NCBI RefSeq assembly: GCF_001984575.1
Contig: NZ_LZNS01000001.1
Coordinates: 5,575,116-5,617,123, forward strand
Source of the DNA: Streptomyces sp. MP131-18
GTDB taxonomy: Bacteria; Actinomycetota; Actinomycetes; Streptomycetales; Streptomycetaceae
Length of the DNA: 42,008 bases
Direction of reading: 5' to 3'
Shown here: positions 23,750-32,400 of the stretch, one piece after another
How positions within the stretch are numbered: position 1 is the first letter of the stretch
How the letters are laid out: each line of letters opens with the position of its first letter
Notes under the pieces: generated by a model
Databases searched by the model: none
Seen by the model: only the letters and a program-made list of their open reading frames with translations
Told to the model about the DNA's origin: nothing
Made by a program: the position numbers and the translations under genes

Positions 23750-26171
23750 CCAGCGGAGTTCCGAGAATCCTGCCGATAACACGACGTCGCCCGCCTCCCC
23801 GGGACTGTCCGCGGTGGGCTCCCGGCGCCGGCGGGTCGATCCGGCGGGCCGCGTCCGGGGGCGGGTTACCCATGTCGGAGACGTGGACCCGGGCTCCACC
23901 TCGACCGCGCACGTCGCGCTGCACCGCAGCACCCGCCCGCACGCCCGCATCCGGAGCGTCGAGGTGGACGAGGCTCTGGCCATCGACGGCGTGCAGGCCG
24001 TCGTCACCGGCGCCGACCTCTACGCGGCGCTCGGCGAGCACGTGCTCACCGGACCGGCGTTCCAGGACCAGCCCGCCATGGCCTACGACCGGGTCCGGTA
24101 CGTCGGCGAGCCGGTCGCGGCGGTGATCGCCACCGACCTTGCCACCGCGCGGGCCGCCACCGAGTCGGTCCACGTGGACTACGAAGACCTCGAAGCGGTC
24201 TACGACGTCGACGATGCCCTGACGGGCCGCGCGTTCGTCCACGACGAGCTGCGTCCCTCGGCGGTCTTCGGCGACCTGAGGCACCTCAACGGTGTTCGCG
24301 ATACCAACGTCAACTACGAGTTCCGGCTGGCTCGCGGCGACACCGACGCGGTCGAGACGGCGGCCACCGGCGTGCAGCGGCGTTTCTGGTGCCCGCCGAC
24401 CCACCACGTGCCGATGGAGCTGCCGTGCACGGTCGCCTGGGTCGAGGGCAACCGGCTGGAAATGCTCACCACCACCCAGACGCCGTCCTACGTGCGCCAG
24501 ACCGTCGCCGACATGCTCCGCCTGCCGCTCAGCGACGTCCAGGTGCGCACCCGGCCGCTGGGCGGCAGCTTCGGCTCCAAGATGTACGACCGCCTTGAGC
24601 CGTTGGCCGCCGCAATCGCCTGGGTGCTGCGCCGGAAGGTCCGCGTCGTGGCCAGCCGCGAGGAGGCGTTCCTCCTCACCACCAGGCACGGGGCGCGGGT
24701 CACGAGCGCCATGCGCGCCGACGCCGACGGCGACCTGGTGGCGGCCACGGCCGACATCATCTACGACACCGGTGCATACGCCGACGTGGGCCCACGCATC
24801 ACCGGCAAGTCCGGCATGGTCGCCAGCGGCCCCTATCGCATTCCCAACGTCTCCATCCGCTCGCGGTGCGTCTACAGCAACAAGCCCTCGGCAGGCCCGT
24901 TCCGCGGCTTCGGAGTGCCCCAGGTGACCTGGTCGCACGAGTCGCTGATCGACGAGCTGGCCCGGCGGACCGGCGAGGACCCCTATGCCTACCGCAGGCG
25001 TCACCTGCTGCGGGAGGGGGACGTCGCCGCGATGGGAACGGTCATGCACAGCGCAGACTTCACCGGCTGCCTCGACGCCGTGGCCGAGGCCGTGGACTGG
25101 GCGAACCCTCCGGAGCGGGGCGAGGGGCGCTGGCGCCGGGGACAGGGCATCGCGGTGGGAGTGAAGGCCGTCCTCACGCCGACCGTCTCCAACGCCGTGC
25201 TCCAGCTCAACCAGGATGCGTCCGCCAGCCTGTTGATCAGCACCGTGGAGATGGGGCAGGGCAGCGACACCATCATGGCCCAGATCGTCGCCGAGGTGCT
25301 GCGGATCGACAGCCACCGGGTGCACGTCGTCCCGGCCGACACGGACGTCACGCCGTACGACACCATCACCGCAGGCAGCCGCTCCACCTACCACACCGGC
25401 AACGCCGTGCGGCTGGTCGCGGAGCAGATGCGGGAGCGGCTGCTCGCGCTCGCGGCCGAGCAGTCGGGGGTGCCGGCCGGCGAGCTGCGGCTCACCGAGG
25501 AGGGCATCAGCGGCAGCGGGCATCCCGAGCCGCTGCGGGTCGAGGACGTCGTCCTCCGGCACTTCAGGGCCAGGGGCACGACCCTGACCTGCGCCTCGAA
25601 CTTCACGACCGACTGGGTCCCCTACGACAGGAACACGGGGCAGTCCGCCAAGGTCACCGAGCACTGGTTCGCCGGCGCCGTCGCCGTACGCGCCGCCGTC
25701 GACACCTGGACCGGGCGCATCCGGCTGGAACACCTCGCGGTGTCGGGCGACGTCGGGAAGGCGATCAACCCCTTCCTGGTGGAGCAGCAGCTCTCCGGTG
25801 CCGCGATCACCGGCATCGGCCACGCCCTGTTCGACGAACTTGTCCTCGACCAGGGGCAGTTCGTCAACGGAACGCTGCTGGACTACCAGTTGCCCTCGCT
25901 CGGCGACATGCCGGACCGGCTCACCCCGATCATCGTGGAGAGCCCGCACCGCACCGGTCCGTTCGGCGCCAAGGGGGTCGGCGAGACCGGCATCCTTGCC
26001 GTCGCGCCGGCCATCGCCAACGCCCTGCGCGACGCCGTCGGCGTCCGCCTCACCGAGCTTCCCCTCACCGCCGAGCGGGTCCTGAACGCCATCGAGCGGA
26101 AGCGGGCCGAGGAAAGCCCGCAGGAAAGCCGGCAGCAAAGCCCGCAGGAGAGCCAGGAGGGAAACCAGTGA
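23742..26171 (+). CDS. Molybdenum hydroxylase molybdopterin-binding (large) subunit
   Basis: The 809-residue catalytic subunit carries the Mo-pterin cytosine dinucleotide site and hydroxylates its substrate using water. Family motifs in order: GGSFGSK (274-280), PFRGFG (386-391), EMGQGSDT (503-510) and GAKGVGETG (742-750) with the catalytic base Glu748. The CO-dehydrogenase active loop (AYRCSFR) is absent, so this is not a form I CODH. A hydroxylase of a heteroaromatic or aromatic substrate is more likely. The last 20 residues are a low-complexity Glu/Ser/Gln/Pro tail (ESPQES-type repeats). ATG 23742 has GAGGAG upstream; the stop overlaps the Fe-S gene in GTGA. Confidence 0.93.
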   Translation: MLDQRSSENPADNTTSPASPGLSAVGSRRRRVDPAGRVRGRVTHVGDVDPGSTSTAHVALHRSTRPHARIRSVEVDEALAIDGVQAVVTGADLYAALGEHVLTGPAFQDQPAMAYDRVRYVGEPVAAVIATDLATARAATESVHVDYEDLEAVYDVDDALTGRAFVHDELRPSAVFGDLRHLNGVRDTNVNYEFRLARGDTDAVETAATGVQRRFWCPPTHHVPMELPCTVAWVEGNRLEMLTTTQTPSYVRQTVADMLRLPLSDVQVRTRPLGGSFGSKMYDRLEPLAAAIAWVLRRKVRVVASREEAFLLTTRHGARVTSAMRADADGDLVAATADIIYDTGAYADVGPRITGKSGMVASGPYRIPNVSIRSRCVYSNKPSAGPFRGFGVPQVTWSHESLIDELARRTGEDPYAYRRRHLLREGDVAAMGTVMHSADFTGCLDAVAEAVDWANPPERGEGRWRRGQGIAVGVKAVLTPTVSNAVLQLNQDASASLLISTVEMGQGSDTIMAQIVAEVLRIDSHRVHVVPADTDVTPYDTITAGSRSTYHTGNAVRLVAEQMRERLLALAAEQSGVPAGELRLTEEGISGSGHPEPLRVEDVVLRHFRARGTTLTCASNFTTDWVPYDRNTGQSAKVTEHWFAGAVAVRAAVDTWTGRIRLEHLAVSGDVGKAINPFLVEQQLSGAAITGIGHALFDELVLDQGQFVNGTLLDYQLPSLGDMPDRLTPIIVESPHRTGPFGAKGVGETGILAVAPAIANALRDAVGVRLTELPLTAERVLNAIERKRAEESPQESRQQSPQESQEGNQ

Positions 26172-26629
26172 GCCGGATCAGCCTGGTGGTCGACGGGAAC
26201 CGCTACGTCGCCGAGATCACCGACTCGGCGCTGCTGCTGGATGTGCTCCGGGAGCAGGCCGGAGCCACCGGCGTCCGCGAAGGCTGCGGCGTCGGCGCGT
26301 GCGGCGCGTGCACCGTGCTCGTCGACGGCGTGAGCGTCAGCAGTTGCCTGGCGCTCGCCGAGCGGTACGACGGGGCACGGATCACGACCGCGTCGGGACT
26401 GCCCGCGGACGACGAGGTCGTCGAGTCGTTCGTCGAGTGCGGAGCAACGCAGTGCGGCTACTGCATTCCGGGCTTCGTGATGATGGCGCACGAACTGCTG
26501 ACCGAGAATCCGGAGCCTGACAAGGAAGACGTGGTGCGCCATCTGGACGGCAACATCTGCCGCTGCGGCACCTACGCCGAGATCCGCCGCGCGGTGCTCG
26601 CCGCCGCGGAGAAGCGGAGGGCACGGTGA
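26168..26629 (+). CDS. Molybdenum hydroxylase [2Fe-2S] (small) subunit
   Basis: The 153-residue subunit carries two [2Fe-2S] clusters: plant-ferredoxin type with Cys 40, 45, 48 and 60 (GCGVGACGACTV), and the helical type with Cys 96, 99, 131 and 133 (CGYC, CRCG). It conducts electrons from molybdopterin to FAD. GTG 26168 overlaps the large-subunit stop; the following hydrolase GTG overlaps its own stop. The gene order FAD, Mo, Fe-S differs from coxMSL order but is common in other hydroxylase operons. Confidence 0.95.
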   Translation: MSRISLVVDGNRYVAEITDSALLLDVLREQAGATGVREGCGVGACGACTVLVDGVSVSSCLALAERYDGARITTASGLPADDEVVESFVECGATQCGYCIPGFVMMAHELLTENPEPDKEDVVRHLDGNICRCGTYAEIRRAVLAAAEKRRAR

Positions 26630-27447
26630 TCGTCTCCACGGCCCGCGGCGACATCGGAGTGCTGGACCACGGCGCGGGGCCTCCCGTTCTCCTGCTGCAC
26701 CCGCTCGCGCTCAGCGCCGAGCTGTGGCGCCCCCTGGCAGAGGCGACCGAGGGCTTCCGCTTCCTCGCGGTGGACGCGCCAGGACACGGCGGGACGCCCT
26801 GGGACGGCGAGCCGTTCACCGTCGAGGACATGGCCGCCGATGCGGTGGCGGTCCTGGACGCACTGGGCGTGGAACGGGCGGGACTTGCCGGCCTCTCCAT
26901 GGGCGGCAGCACGGCCGTGGTCCTCGCCGGCAACCACCAGGACCGGATCGCCTCGCTGGCCCTCATCGACACCACCGCCTGCTACGGCGACGACCGGGTG
27001 AAGACCTGGGAGGCGCGGGCCGTCCGAGCGGTCGAGGTCGCCCGCGACAAGCAACTCCCGTTCCAGGTGGACCGCTGGTTCTCCCCCGGCACGGCCGAGC
27101 GTGCCCCGGAGACCGTGCGGCGGATCTCGGACATCTTCGTGCGGACCCGCTCCGAGGCCCACGCCGCGGCCTGCCGGGCACTGGGTGCGGTCGACGCGCG
27201 GGATCTGCTGGACGCCATCACGGCACCCACCACCGTCATCGTCGGGTCGGAGGACTACGCCACCCCACCGGGGATGTCGGCCGAGTTGCACGCCGGCATC
27301 GCCGGGTCGCGCCTGCACGTCCTGGACGGCGCGCGGCACCTCAGCGTGTACGACGACCCGCGTTCCTGGGCCACGGCGGTCGACCACCTGAGGACCACCC
27401 TCGCGGGGACCACCCTCGCGGCGCCGGAAGGAGGCGCTTCGGCATGA
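26626..27447 (+). CDS. Alpha/beta hydrolase, 3-oxoadipate enol-lactonase-like
   Basis: The 273-residue alpha/beta-fold protein has a readable triad: Ser91 in GLSMGGS, Asp210 in VGSEDYATP and His238 in DGARHLSVYD, with the oxyanion region LLLHPLALSAELW and the strand VDAPGHGGT. It resembles PcaD and related lactonases or hydrolases of ring-degradation pathways. In this operon it could open a lactone or cleave a ring-derived amide or vinylogous product after hydroxylation and decarboxylation; that order is inferred. GTG start overlaps the Fe-S gene, and the UbiD ATG overlaps its stop. Confidence 0.88.
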   Translation: MIVSTARGDIGVLDHGAGPPVLLLHPLALSAELWRPLAEATEGFRFLAVDAPGHGGTPWDGEPFTVEDMAADAVAVLDALGVERAGLAGLSMGGSTAVVLAGNHQDRIASLALIDTTACYGDDRVKTWEARAVRAVEVARDKQLPFQVDRWFSPGTAERAPETVRRISDIFVRTRSEAHAAACRALGAVDARDLLDAITAPTTVIVGSEDYATPPGMSAELHAGIAGSRLHVLDGARHLSVYDDPRSWATAVDHLRTTLAGTTLAAPEGGASA

Positions 27448-28922
27448 CCGACGCGGAACGCCGTGCAGAGCCGCTGCTGAGCCTGCGGACCTGGCTCGAC
27501 CGCGTGGCGGAGACCGGCGAGCTGGGTCACGTATCCGGCGCCCACTGGGACCTGGAGCTGGGCGCCATCGCCGAACTGAGCTACCGCCGACCGCGCCCGA
27601 AGGCGCTGCTGTTCGACGAGATCCCCGGCTACGACAAGGGGCTGCGGGTGCTGACCGGCAGCACCGGCTCTTCCCGGCGGCTCGGCCACACCCTGCGTCT
27701 TGCCGACGGCCCGGCGGACCTGAGCGGCATGGACGACGCTGCCCTGGTCGCCGCGCTGCGCGGCAAACCATCGCAGTGGGCCGCCCGGGCCGCGGACTTC
27801 CCGGTCCTCGAAGTGAACGACGCGCCCCTGCTCGAGAACACGGTCGAGGGCCCCGACGTCGACCTCACCGCGTTCCCCGTTCCGCGCTGGCACGGGCTCG
27901 ACGGCGGCCGGTTCATCGGCACCGGCTGCTTCGTGGTGACCAGCGACCCGGAGACCGGAGCCGTCAACGGCGGGTGCTACCGCATGCAGATCCAGAACGA
28001 CGGACGCACCGCCACCATCAACGCGGTGCCGGGCAAGCACGGTGCCCAGAACATCGCGCGCTGGTTCGAACGCGAGGGCCGCGCCCCGGTCACCGTGTCG
28101 TTCGGGCACGACCCGGTGCTGCTGGTCACCGGCGGCACCGAGGTGCCGGCCGGCATCTCGGAGCTCGACTACACCGGGGCCATCCTCGGCGAGCGGGTCC
28201 CGGTGCTGCGCGGCACCGCGACCGGGCTGCCGATCCCGGCGGGCAGCGAGTTCGCCCTGGAGGGCTGGCTGCGCCAGGATCTGGCCTGCGACGAGGGGCC
28301 TTTCGGGGAATGGACGGGCTACTACTCGGCGAGCCGCCGCCCGGTGCCGGCACTGGACATCGCGCGCGTCCACTTCCGGAACGACTGCATCCAACTGGGC
28401 GCTCCCCCCGGAAAGCCCCCGCACGACTACTCGTACATGCGCACCGCGATGAAGTCCGCAATGATCCAGGACGAGTTGGTGCGCGCCGGCGTGCAGGGCA
28501 TCAACGCCGCTTGGGCCCACGAGGCGGGGGGCGGCAGACTGTTCGTCGTGGTGTCCCTCACCCAGCGGTACGCGGGGCACGCCCGTCAGGTCGCGCACCT
28601 CACCGCACAGGGCCCGGCCGCGGCGTACATGAACCGCTACGCCGTGGTCGTCGACGACGACATCGACCCCTCGAACCTGGAGGAGGTGGTGTGGGCGATG
28701 TCCACCAGGACCGACCCCGCCAGGGACATCGACGTGATCGACAGGACCTGGGGCAGCAAGCTGGACCCGATGCTGGAGGAGGGCGCGCCACCGTTCAACA
28801 GCCGCGCCGTCATCGACGCCTGCCGCCCGTTCGAGAGGCTGGCCGGCTTCCCCGAGGTGTCGCAGAGTGACCCGGCGTTCCTGCGGTCGGTCGCGGAGAA
28901 GTGGTGTGATGCGCTGTCCTGA
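27444..28922 (+). CDS. UbiD-family (prenylated FMN) decarboxylase
   Basis: UbiD enzymes reversibly decarboxylate aromatic, heteroaromatic and alpha,beta-unsaturated acids using prenylated FMN made by UbiX. The 492-residue protein has the cofactor/active-site pattern GGCYRMQ (Arg180) and EGPFGEWTGYY (Glu284 and Glu289), matching the R-E-E arrangement of the family, plus KPPHDYSYMRTAMK later. It ends the tightly overlapped operon, behind GGAAGGAGG and an ATGA overlap. No ubiX gene lies in the window, so the cofactor must come from elsewhere. The substrate is unknown; a heteroaromatic carboxylate fits the neighbours. Confidence 0.93.
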   Translation: MTDAERRAEPLLSLRTWLDRVAETGELGHVSGAHWDLELGAIAELSYRRPRPKALLFDEIPGYDKGLRVLTGSTGSSRRLGHTLRLADGPADLSGMDDAALVAALRGKPSQWAARAADFPVLEVNDAPLLENTVEGPDVDLTAFPVPRWHGLDGGRFIGTGCFVVTSDPETGAVNGGCYRMQIQNDGRTATINAVPGKHGAQNIARWFEREGRAPVTVSFGHDPVLLVTGGTEVPAGISELDYTGAILGERVPVLRGTATGLPIPAGSEFALEGWLRQDLACDEGPFGEWTGYYSASRRPVPALDIARVHFRNDCIQLGAPPGKPPHDYSYMRTAMKSAMIQDELVRAGVQGINAAWAHEAGGGRLFVVVSLTQRYAGHARQVAHLTAQGPAAAYMNRYAVVVDDDIDPSNLEEVVWAMSTRTDPARDIDVIDRTWGSKLDPMLEEGAPPFNSRAVIDACRPFERLAGFPEVSQSDPAFLRSVAEKWCDALS

Positions 28923-28923
28923 C

Positions 28924-28947
28924 GGCTGACCTGATGGACTGTCAGCC
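28924..28947 (+). terminator. Hairpin after the UbiD gene
   Basis: GGCTGAC (28924-28930) pairs with GTCAGCC (28941-28947) around a 10-base loop, directly behind the UbiD stop and 67 bases before the IclR ATG. It may be a terminator or attenuator for the operon, or a regulator site for iclR. Confidence 0.45.
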
Positions 28948-29013
28948 TACGACGTGGAAACAGTGGTCGGTCGTGGGCTTTTGATGACTCAGCGGAATAC
29001 GGAGCGAGCGAAC

Positions 29014-29802
29014 ATGGCGACTGAGGTCCCCGCGGTGGTGGCGACGGTACGGATACTCGAAAAGCTGGCTGCCGAAGCGCCTGCCGCGGTCCCGCCCGGG
29101 CGCCTGGTGACGGAACTCGAACTGAATCGGAGCACCTGCTACAACATTCTCGCCACGCTCCAGCGCTCGGGCTGGGTACTGAACGTCGGCAACCGTGGCG
29201 GGTGGACGCTGGGCCCGACGCTGCTGAGCATGAGCGGCAAGGCCGACGAGGTGCTGTCCGCCATCAGCCAGCATGAACTCCAGGCGCTCAGCGGTGAGCT
29301 GGGGTTCATCGCCTTCCTCGCCGAGCGCACCGGCGCCGGCGACTACGTGGTGATCGCCAAAGCGGAGCGGCAGAAGGGTGTACGGGTGACCGTGGACGTC
29401 GGCGACAACTTCCCCTTCTCGGCCCCGGCCCTCATGCAGGCGTTCTGCGCCTGGCTGCCCAGCGCGGAGTTCGGTCACCTGGCGCACCGGCACGGCGTGG
29501 TGCAGTTCACCGACCGGACCGTCGTCGATCCGCAGGAGCTTGCGCTGCTCTTCGAGTCGGTCAGAAAGGACGGATTCAGCAGGAGTATCAGGCAGTTCAA
29601 CCCTGCCCAGGGTGCGGTGGCGGCCCCGGTCTTCGACGCCAGGGGGCAGGTGGCGAAGGCGGTCTGCGTGCTCGCCTTCTCCTCCGAGCTGGACGAGACG
29701 AACGTCGCCCACGTCGGCGCGTCCGTGCGGGCCTGCGCCAGGCGGATCACGCAGCGCACCGGGGGTATCGAGAACCCGGCGGTTGGAGCCGCGGCCGGCT
29801 GA
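29014..29802 (+). CDS. IclR-family transcriptional regulator
   Basis: The 262-residue protein has an N-terminal winged helix (VVATVRILEKLAAEAPAAVPPGRLVTELELNRSTCYNILATLQRSGWVL) and the IclR effector domain (LAERTGAGDYVVIAKAERQKGVRVTVDVGDNFPFSAPALMQAF through the Cys-containing AVCVLAF strand). ATG 29014 is preferred over ATG 28984 and GTG 28954 because GGAG lies 9 bases upstream and the helix begins directly after it. IclR proteins govern aromatic and heteroaromatic catabolism in many actinomycetes. The likely targets are the divergent control region near 22130 and its own promoter. Ligand presumably the pathway substrate. Confidence 0.9.
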   Translation: MATEVPAVVATVRILEKLAAEAPAAVPPGRLVTELELNRSTCYNILATLQRSGWVLNVGNRGGWTLGPTLLSMSGKADEVLSAISQHELQALSGELGFIAFLAERTGAGDYVVIAKAERQKGVRVTVDVGDNFPFSAPALMQAFCAWLPSAEFGHLAHRHGVVQFTDRTVVDPQELALLFESVRKDGFSRSIRQFNPAQGAVAAPVFDARGQVAKAVCVLAFSSELDETNVAHVGASVRACARRITQRTGGIENPAVGAAAG

Positions 29803-29824
29803 GACGGGTGCCGGTACCGGAATT

Positions 29825-29860
<36 letters not shown>

Positions 29861-29896
29861 AGAGCCGGTGACGGAACCGGAACCGGTGACGGAACG

Positions 29897-31045
29897 ATGA
29901 GCCGCCAACCGGGCATGCACATCCTCCAGGCCGGCTCGTTCACGGCCTCGTTCGACCGGGTCATGATCACGCCGCTGCTGGTGATGATCGCGGATGAGTT
30001 CGGCCTGTCCCTCGCCTCGGTGACGGTCGTCGCCACCGTGCACCTGCTGAGCTACGGAGCGATGCAGGTGCTGTGGGCGCTGCTGTCCGACCGCTACGGG
30101 CGGGTCCGCATCATGCGTCTGGCGCTGTTCGCCGCGGCGCTCGCCGCGTTCCTCTGCGCGGTGGCCGGTTCGCCGGAAGCGCTGCTCGCGGCCCGAGCGG
30201 CGTCCGGTGCCGCGTTCGCTGCCGTGATCCCGGGCGCGCTGGTCTACGTGGGGGACACCGTCGCGGCGCGGGAACGGCAGGGACCGCTGACCGACCTGAT
30301 GCGCGGAACGGCGGTCGGTGCGGCGGTGGCGACCCTCGGGGCGGGCGTGCTGGCCGACTTGACGTCCTGGCGGGTGCCGTTCGCCGTGATCGGCGCCGGC
30401 GCGCTGCTGCTCGCCGCGTTCATGTCCCGGCTGCCCGAGCCTGCGGGGCTCACCCCGCAGGGTTCGCGGGCGGCGCTGCTGGCCGTGGTCAGGAACCGCT
30501 GGGCGATATTCGTGCTCCTGCTGGCCCTGGGCGAGGGCTTCGTCCTGCTCGCGGTGCTCACCTTCGTGCCTGCCGCGCTCCAGGCCGACGAGGGGCTGAG
30601 CGCCACGTCGGCCGGTGCCGTCGTCGCAGGCTACGGATTGGGAACGCTCGTCACCGCCCCCGTGGTGAAGCGGCTGTCGGCGGCCTCCGTGCCGCGCGAC
30701 CGGATCATCGCGATAGGCGGGCCGCTCGCGGCTCTCGCGCTGTTCGTGTTCCCGGCCCGCCAGGGCGCGGCCACCATGCTCGTGGGCTGCGGACTCCTGG
30801 GCTGCGGCTGGGCCTTCGTGCACTCCAGCCTCCAGACCTGGGCCACGGAGGTGGTCCCGGGGGCACGCGCCGCCACGGTGTCCCTGTTCTCGACCGCACT
30901 GTTCCTCGGCAACGCGGCCGGTGCCTTCGCCGGTGGACTGCTACTGGGGGCGACCGACTTCCAAATCGTGTTCCTGATCTTCGCCGCCCTCGGCGTCCCC
31001 GTGATGGCGTCGGCCTGGCTCGGCAGCCGACGCTACGCCGGGTGA
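29897..31045 (+). CDS. MFS transporter, 12-TMS type
   Basis: The 382-residue polytopic protein starts SRQPGMHILQAGSFTASFDRVMITPLLVMIADEF and has the MFS motif after TMS2 (LLSDRYGRVRIMR). The second half is related in layout (VAGYGLGTLVTAPVVKRL). The ATG at 29897 is the first possible start after a low-complexity repeat tract. It lies 94 bases behind iclR and is likely part of the same regulon. It could import the substrate or export a product; proximity to a complete ABC importer favours a second substrate route or efflux. Confidence 0.88.
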   Translation: MSRQPGMHILQAGSFTASFDRVMITPLLVMIADEFGLSLASVTVVATVHLLSYGAMQVLWALLSDRYGRVRIMRLALFAAALAAFLCAVAGSPEALLAARAASGAAFAAVIPGALVYVGDTVAARERQGPLTDLMRGTAVGAAVATLGAGVLADLTSWRVPFAVIGAGALLLAAFMSRLPEPAGLTPQGSRAALLAVVRNRWAIFVLLLALGEGFVLLAVLTFVPAALQADEGLSATSAGAVVAGYGLGTLVTAPVVKRLSAASVPRDRIIAIGGPLAALALFVFPARQGAATMLVGCGLLGCGWAFVHSSLQTWATEVVPGARAATVSLFSTALFLGNAAGAFAGGLLLGATDFQIVFLIFAALGVPVMASAWLGSRRYAG

Positions 31046-31190
31046 TCGCGGCCGAACCGGATCGGCTCTGGGTTCTGTCGCAGATCTTGCGGTCGGTCAC
31101 TGTCCGTAGCCTCAGGGCTGCCGGATGGCCGTCCGGAGGTTGCCCGAGATCAGCCCTGCTCGGTGCTCGTCCGGGTGATGGTCATGGGCC

Positions 31191-31367
31191 GTGGGAGAGA
31201 TCGCGGTTGAGCTGAAGGAGTTGCTGTTCCCTGGCGTTGCCGACGTGGCGATCACGTCGGTGGAGGTGAGGCCGTAGACCATACGCGTTGCGGCATGCAG
31301 CACCGCGCCTGGTGTGCGGTGTCCGGGGTACGGCGGCTGGTCCGAGCGGGTCCACGGCTCCTACAGT
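31191..31367 (+). pseudogene. ISL3-family transposase N-terminal fragment with in-frame stop
   Basis: From GTG 31191 the frame reads GEIAVELKELLFPGVADV and, across a TAG, CPGYGGWSERVHGSYS, the N-terminal zinc-binding region of ISL3 transposases (usual pattern CPGCGG; the second Cys of the pair reads Tyr here). The match ends near 31367, where a different transposase begins in the same frame. Nothing coding is visible between the MFS stop and 31190. Confidence 0.72.
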
Positions 31368-31784
31368 TGCGGCTCACGGTGCGGCGGCATGCGGCTGACC
31401 TGCTTCGCCACCAACACCTCGGGCCGGCCGATCGCCGAGCTCGAGTTCCATCACCGGCTGCGGGCCCGGGCCGAGGACCGCATCCGCGCCGCCCGGGGCC
31501 ACCGACCCGCGCAACCTGCCCCTGCACCGCACCGGCCAGAACCGGATCTGGCAGGAGATCGTGCAGATCGCTCTCGACCTGCAGGCCTGGCTGCCCATGC
31601 CCGCCCTGACCGGCACCGCCCGTCTCTGGGAGCCCCGCCGACCACGGCTCCGCCTGTTCACCGCGGCCGGACAGCTCGTGACCACCGGCCGCAGAACGAT
31701 CTCCGCCTCGCGGCTCACTGGCCCTCGACCGACATGGTCACCCGCGCCCTCGAACAGCTCGCCCTCCTGCCCAACCCCGGCTGA
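31368..31784 (+). pseudogene. IS1380-family transposase C-terminal fragment, frameshifted
   Basis: Frames switch within the piece: MRLTCFATNTSGRPIAELEFHHRLRARAEDRIRAARG in pieces, then in another frame NLPLHRTGQNRIWQEIV and LRLFTAAGQLVTTGRR, and near the end LEQLALLPNPG. These strings are the C-terminal half of IS1380-type transposases. It abuts the ISL3 fragment without a gap, so two unrelated insertion sequences have been joined by deletion. Confidence 0.72.
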
Positions 31785-31889
31785 CCAGGGGGACTCGCCC
31801 AGGAACTGCCCTTCCCGATGGACGACGGAAACACCCCCGCTGGCCCGGGGCGGACCCGGGCGGCCGCGCCCGGTGCGCCTCCCGCCGCG

Positions 31890-31918
31890 GTGCTCCCCGC
31901 GCCCGCGGGGATGGTCCG
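31890..31918 (+). repeat. Isolated type I-E CRISPR-like repeat (29 nt)
   Basis: GTGCTCCCCGCGCCCGCGGG followed by GATGGTCCG is 29 bases long with a CCCCGC/GCGGGG stem, and it looks like the repeat of actinobacterial type I-E CRISPR arrays. No second clear copy is present at the expected 61-bp period; a weak look-alike (about 16 of 29 bases) starts 60 bases upstream and could be chance. No cas genes are in the window. It may be the last relic of an array eroded by insertion sequences, or a coincidental GC palindrome. Confidence 0.45.
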
Positions 31919-31976
31919 CGGCTTGACTCGTGGTCGGGTCTGTCCCAATGAGTGGTGTATCCGGGGTGGTTGGAGG

Positions 31977-32398
31977 TTACTGACGGGCTGCGGTGAGGCG
32001 GCCGTCGAAGGTGATGTCGAAGGCGTTCAGCGCTGTCTTCCAGCGCTTGCGGCCGGTGCCGGTGGGGTCCAGCGACATGATCGCCATGTAGACGCACTTC
32101 AGCGCGGCCTGTTCGTTGGGGAAGTGGCCGCGGGCCTTGACCGCCCGGCGGATGCGGGCGTTCACGCTCTCGATCGCGTTGGTGGTGCACACGATCCGGC
32201 GGATCTCCGCGTCGAACCGCAGGAACGGCGTGAACTCCTCCCATGCGTTCTCCCACAGCCGCACGATGGCTGGGTACTTCTTCCCCCAGGCGTCGGCGAA
32301 CTCGGTGAACCGCTCCAGCGCGGCGTCCTGGGTGGGGGCGGTGTAGACCGGCTTGAGCGCCTTGGCCATCTTCTCCCAGTCCTGCCGGGCCGCGGCAG
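31977..32398 (-). pseudogene. IS256-family transposase C-terminal fragment
   Basis: About 140 residues remain: AARQDWEKMAKALKPVYTAP, KKYPAIVRLWENAWEEF, CTTNAIESVNARIRRAVKA with the catalytic Glu, and MSLDPTGTGRKRW. The N-terminal two thirds are missing beyond 32398. Its sequence is clearly a different IS256 lineage from the piece at 15303-15956, so the two were not one element. TGTCCCAATGAGTGGTGTA just downstream (about 31940-31960) may be its terminal repeat. Confidence 0.85.
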
Positions 32399-32400
32399 TT

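Noticed and set aside
23580..26138. 852-codon minus-strand frame opposite the molybdenum subunit
   Set aside because: It is a shadow of the large subunit; it shows no domain motif and has His/Asp/Arg-rich composition typical of antisense frames in GC-rich DNA.
22907..26629. Calling the hydroxylase genes coxM, coxL and coxS (CO dehydrogenase)
   Set aside because: The CODH active-site loop with Cys is missing and the operon continues into hydrolase and UbiD genes, so CO oxidation is not supported.
31829..31918. A true CRISPR array
   Set aside because: Only one good repeat is present, the possible second is about 16/29 identical in very GC-rich DNA, and there are no cas genes. Kept only as an orphan repeat.
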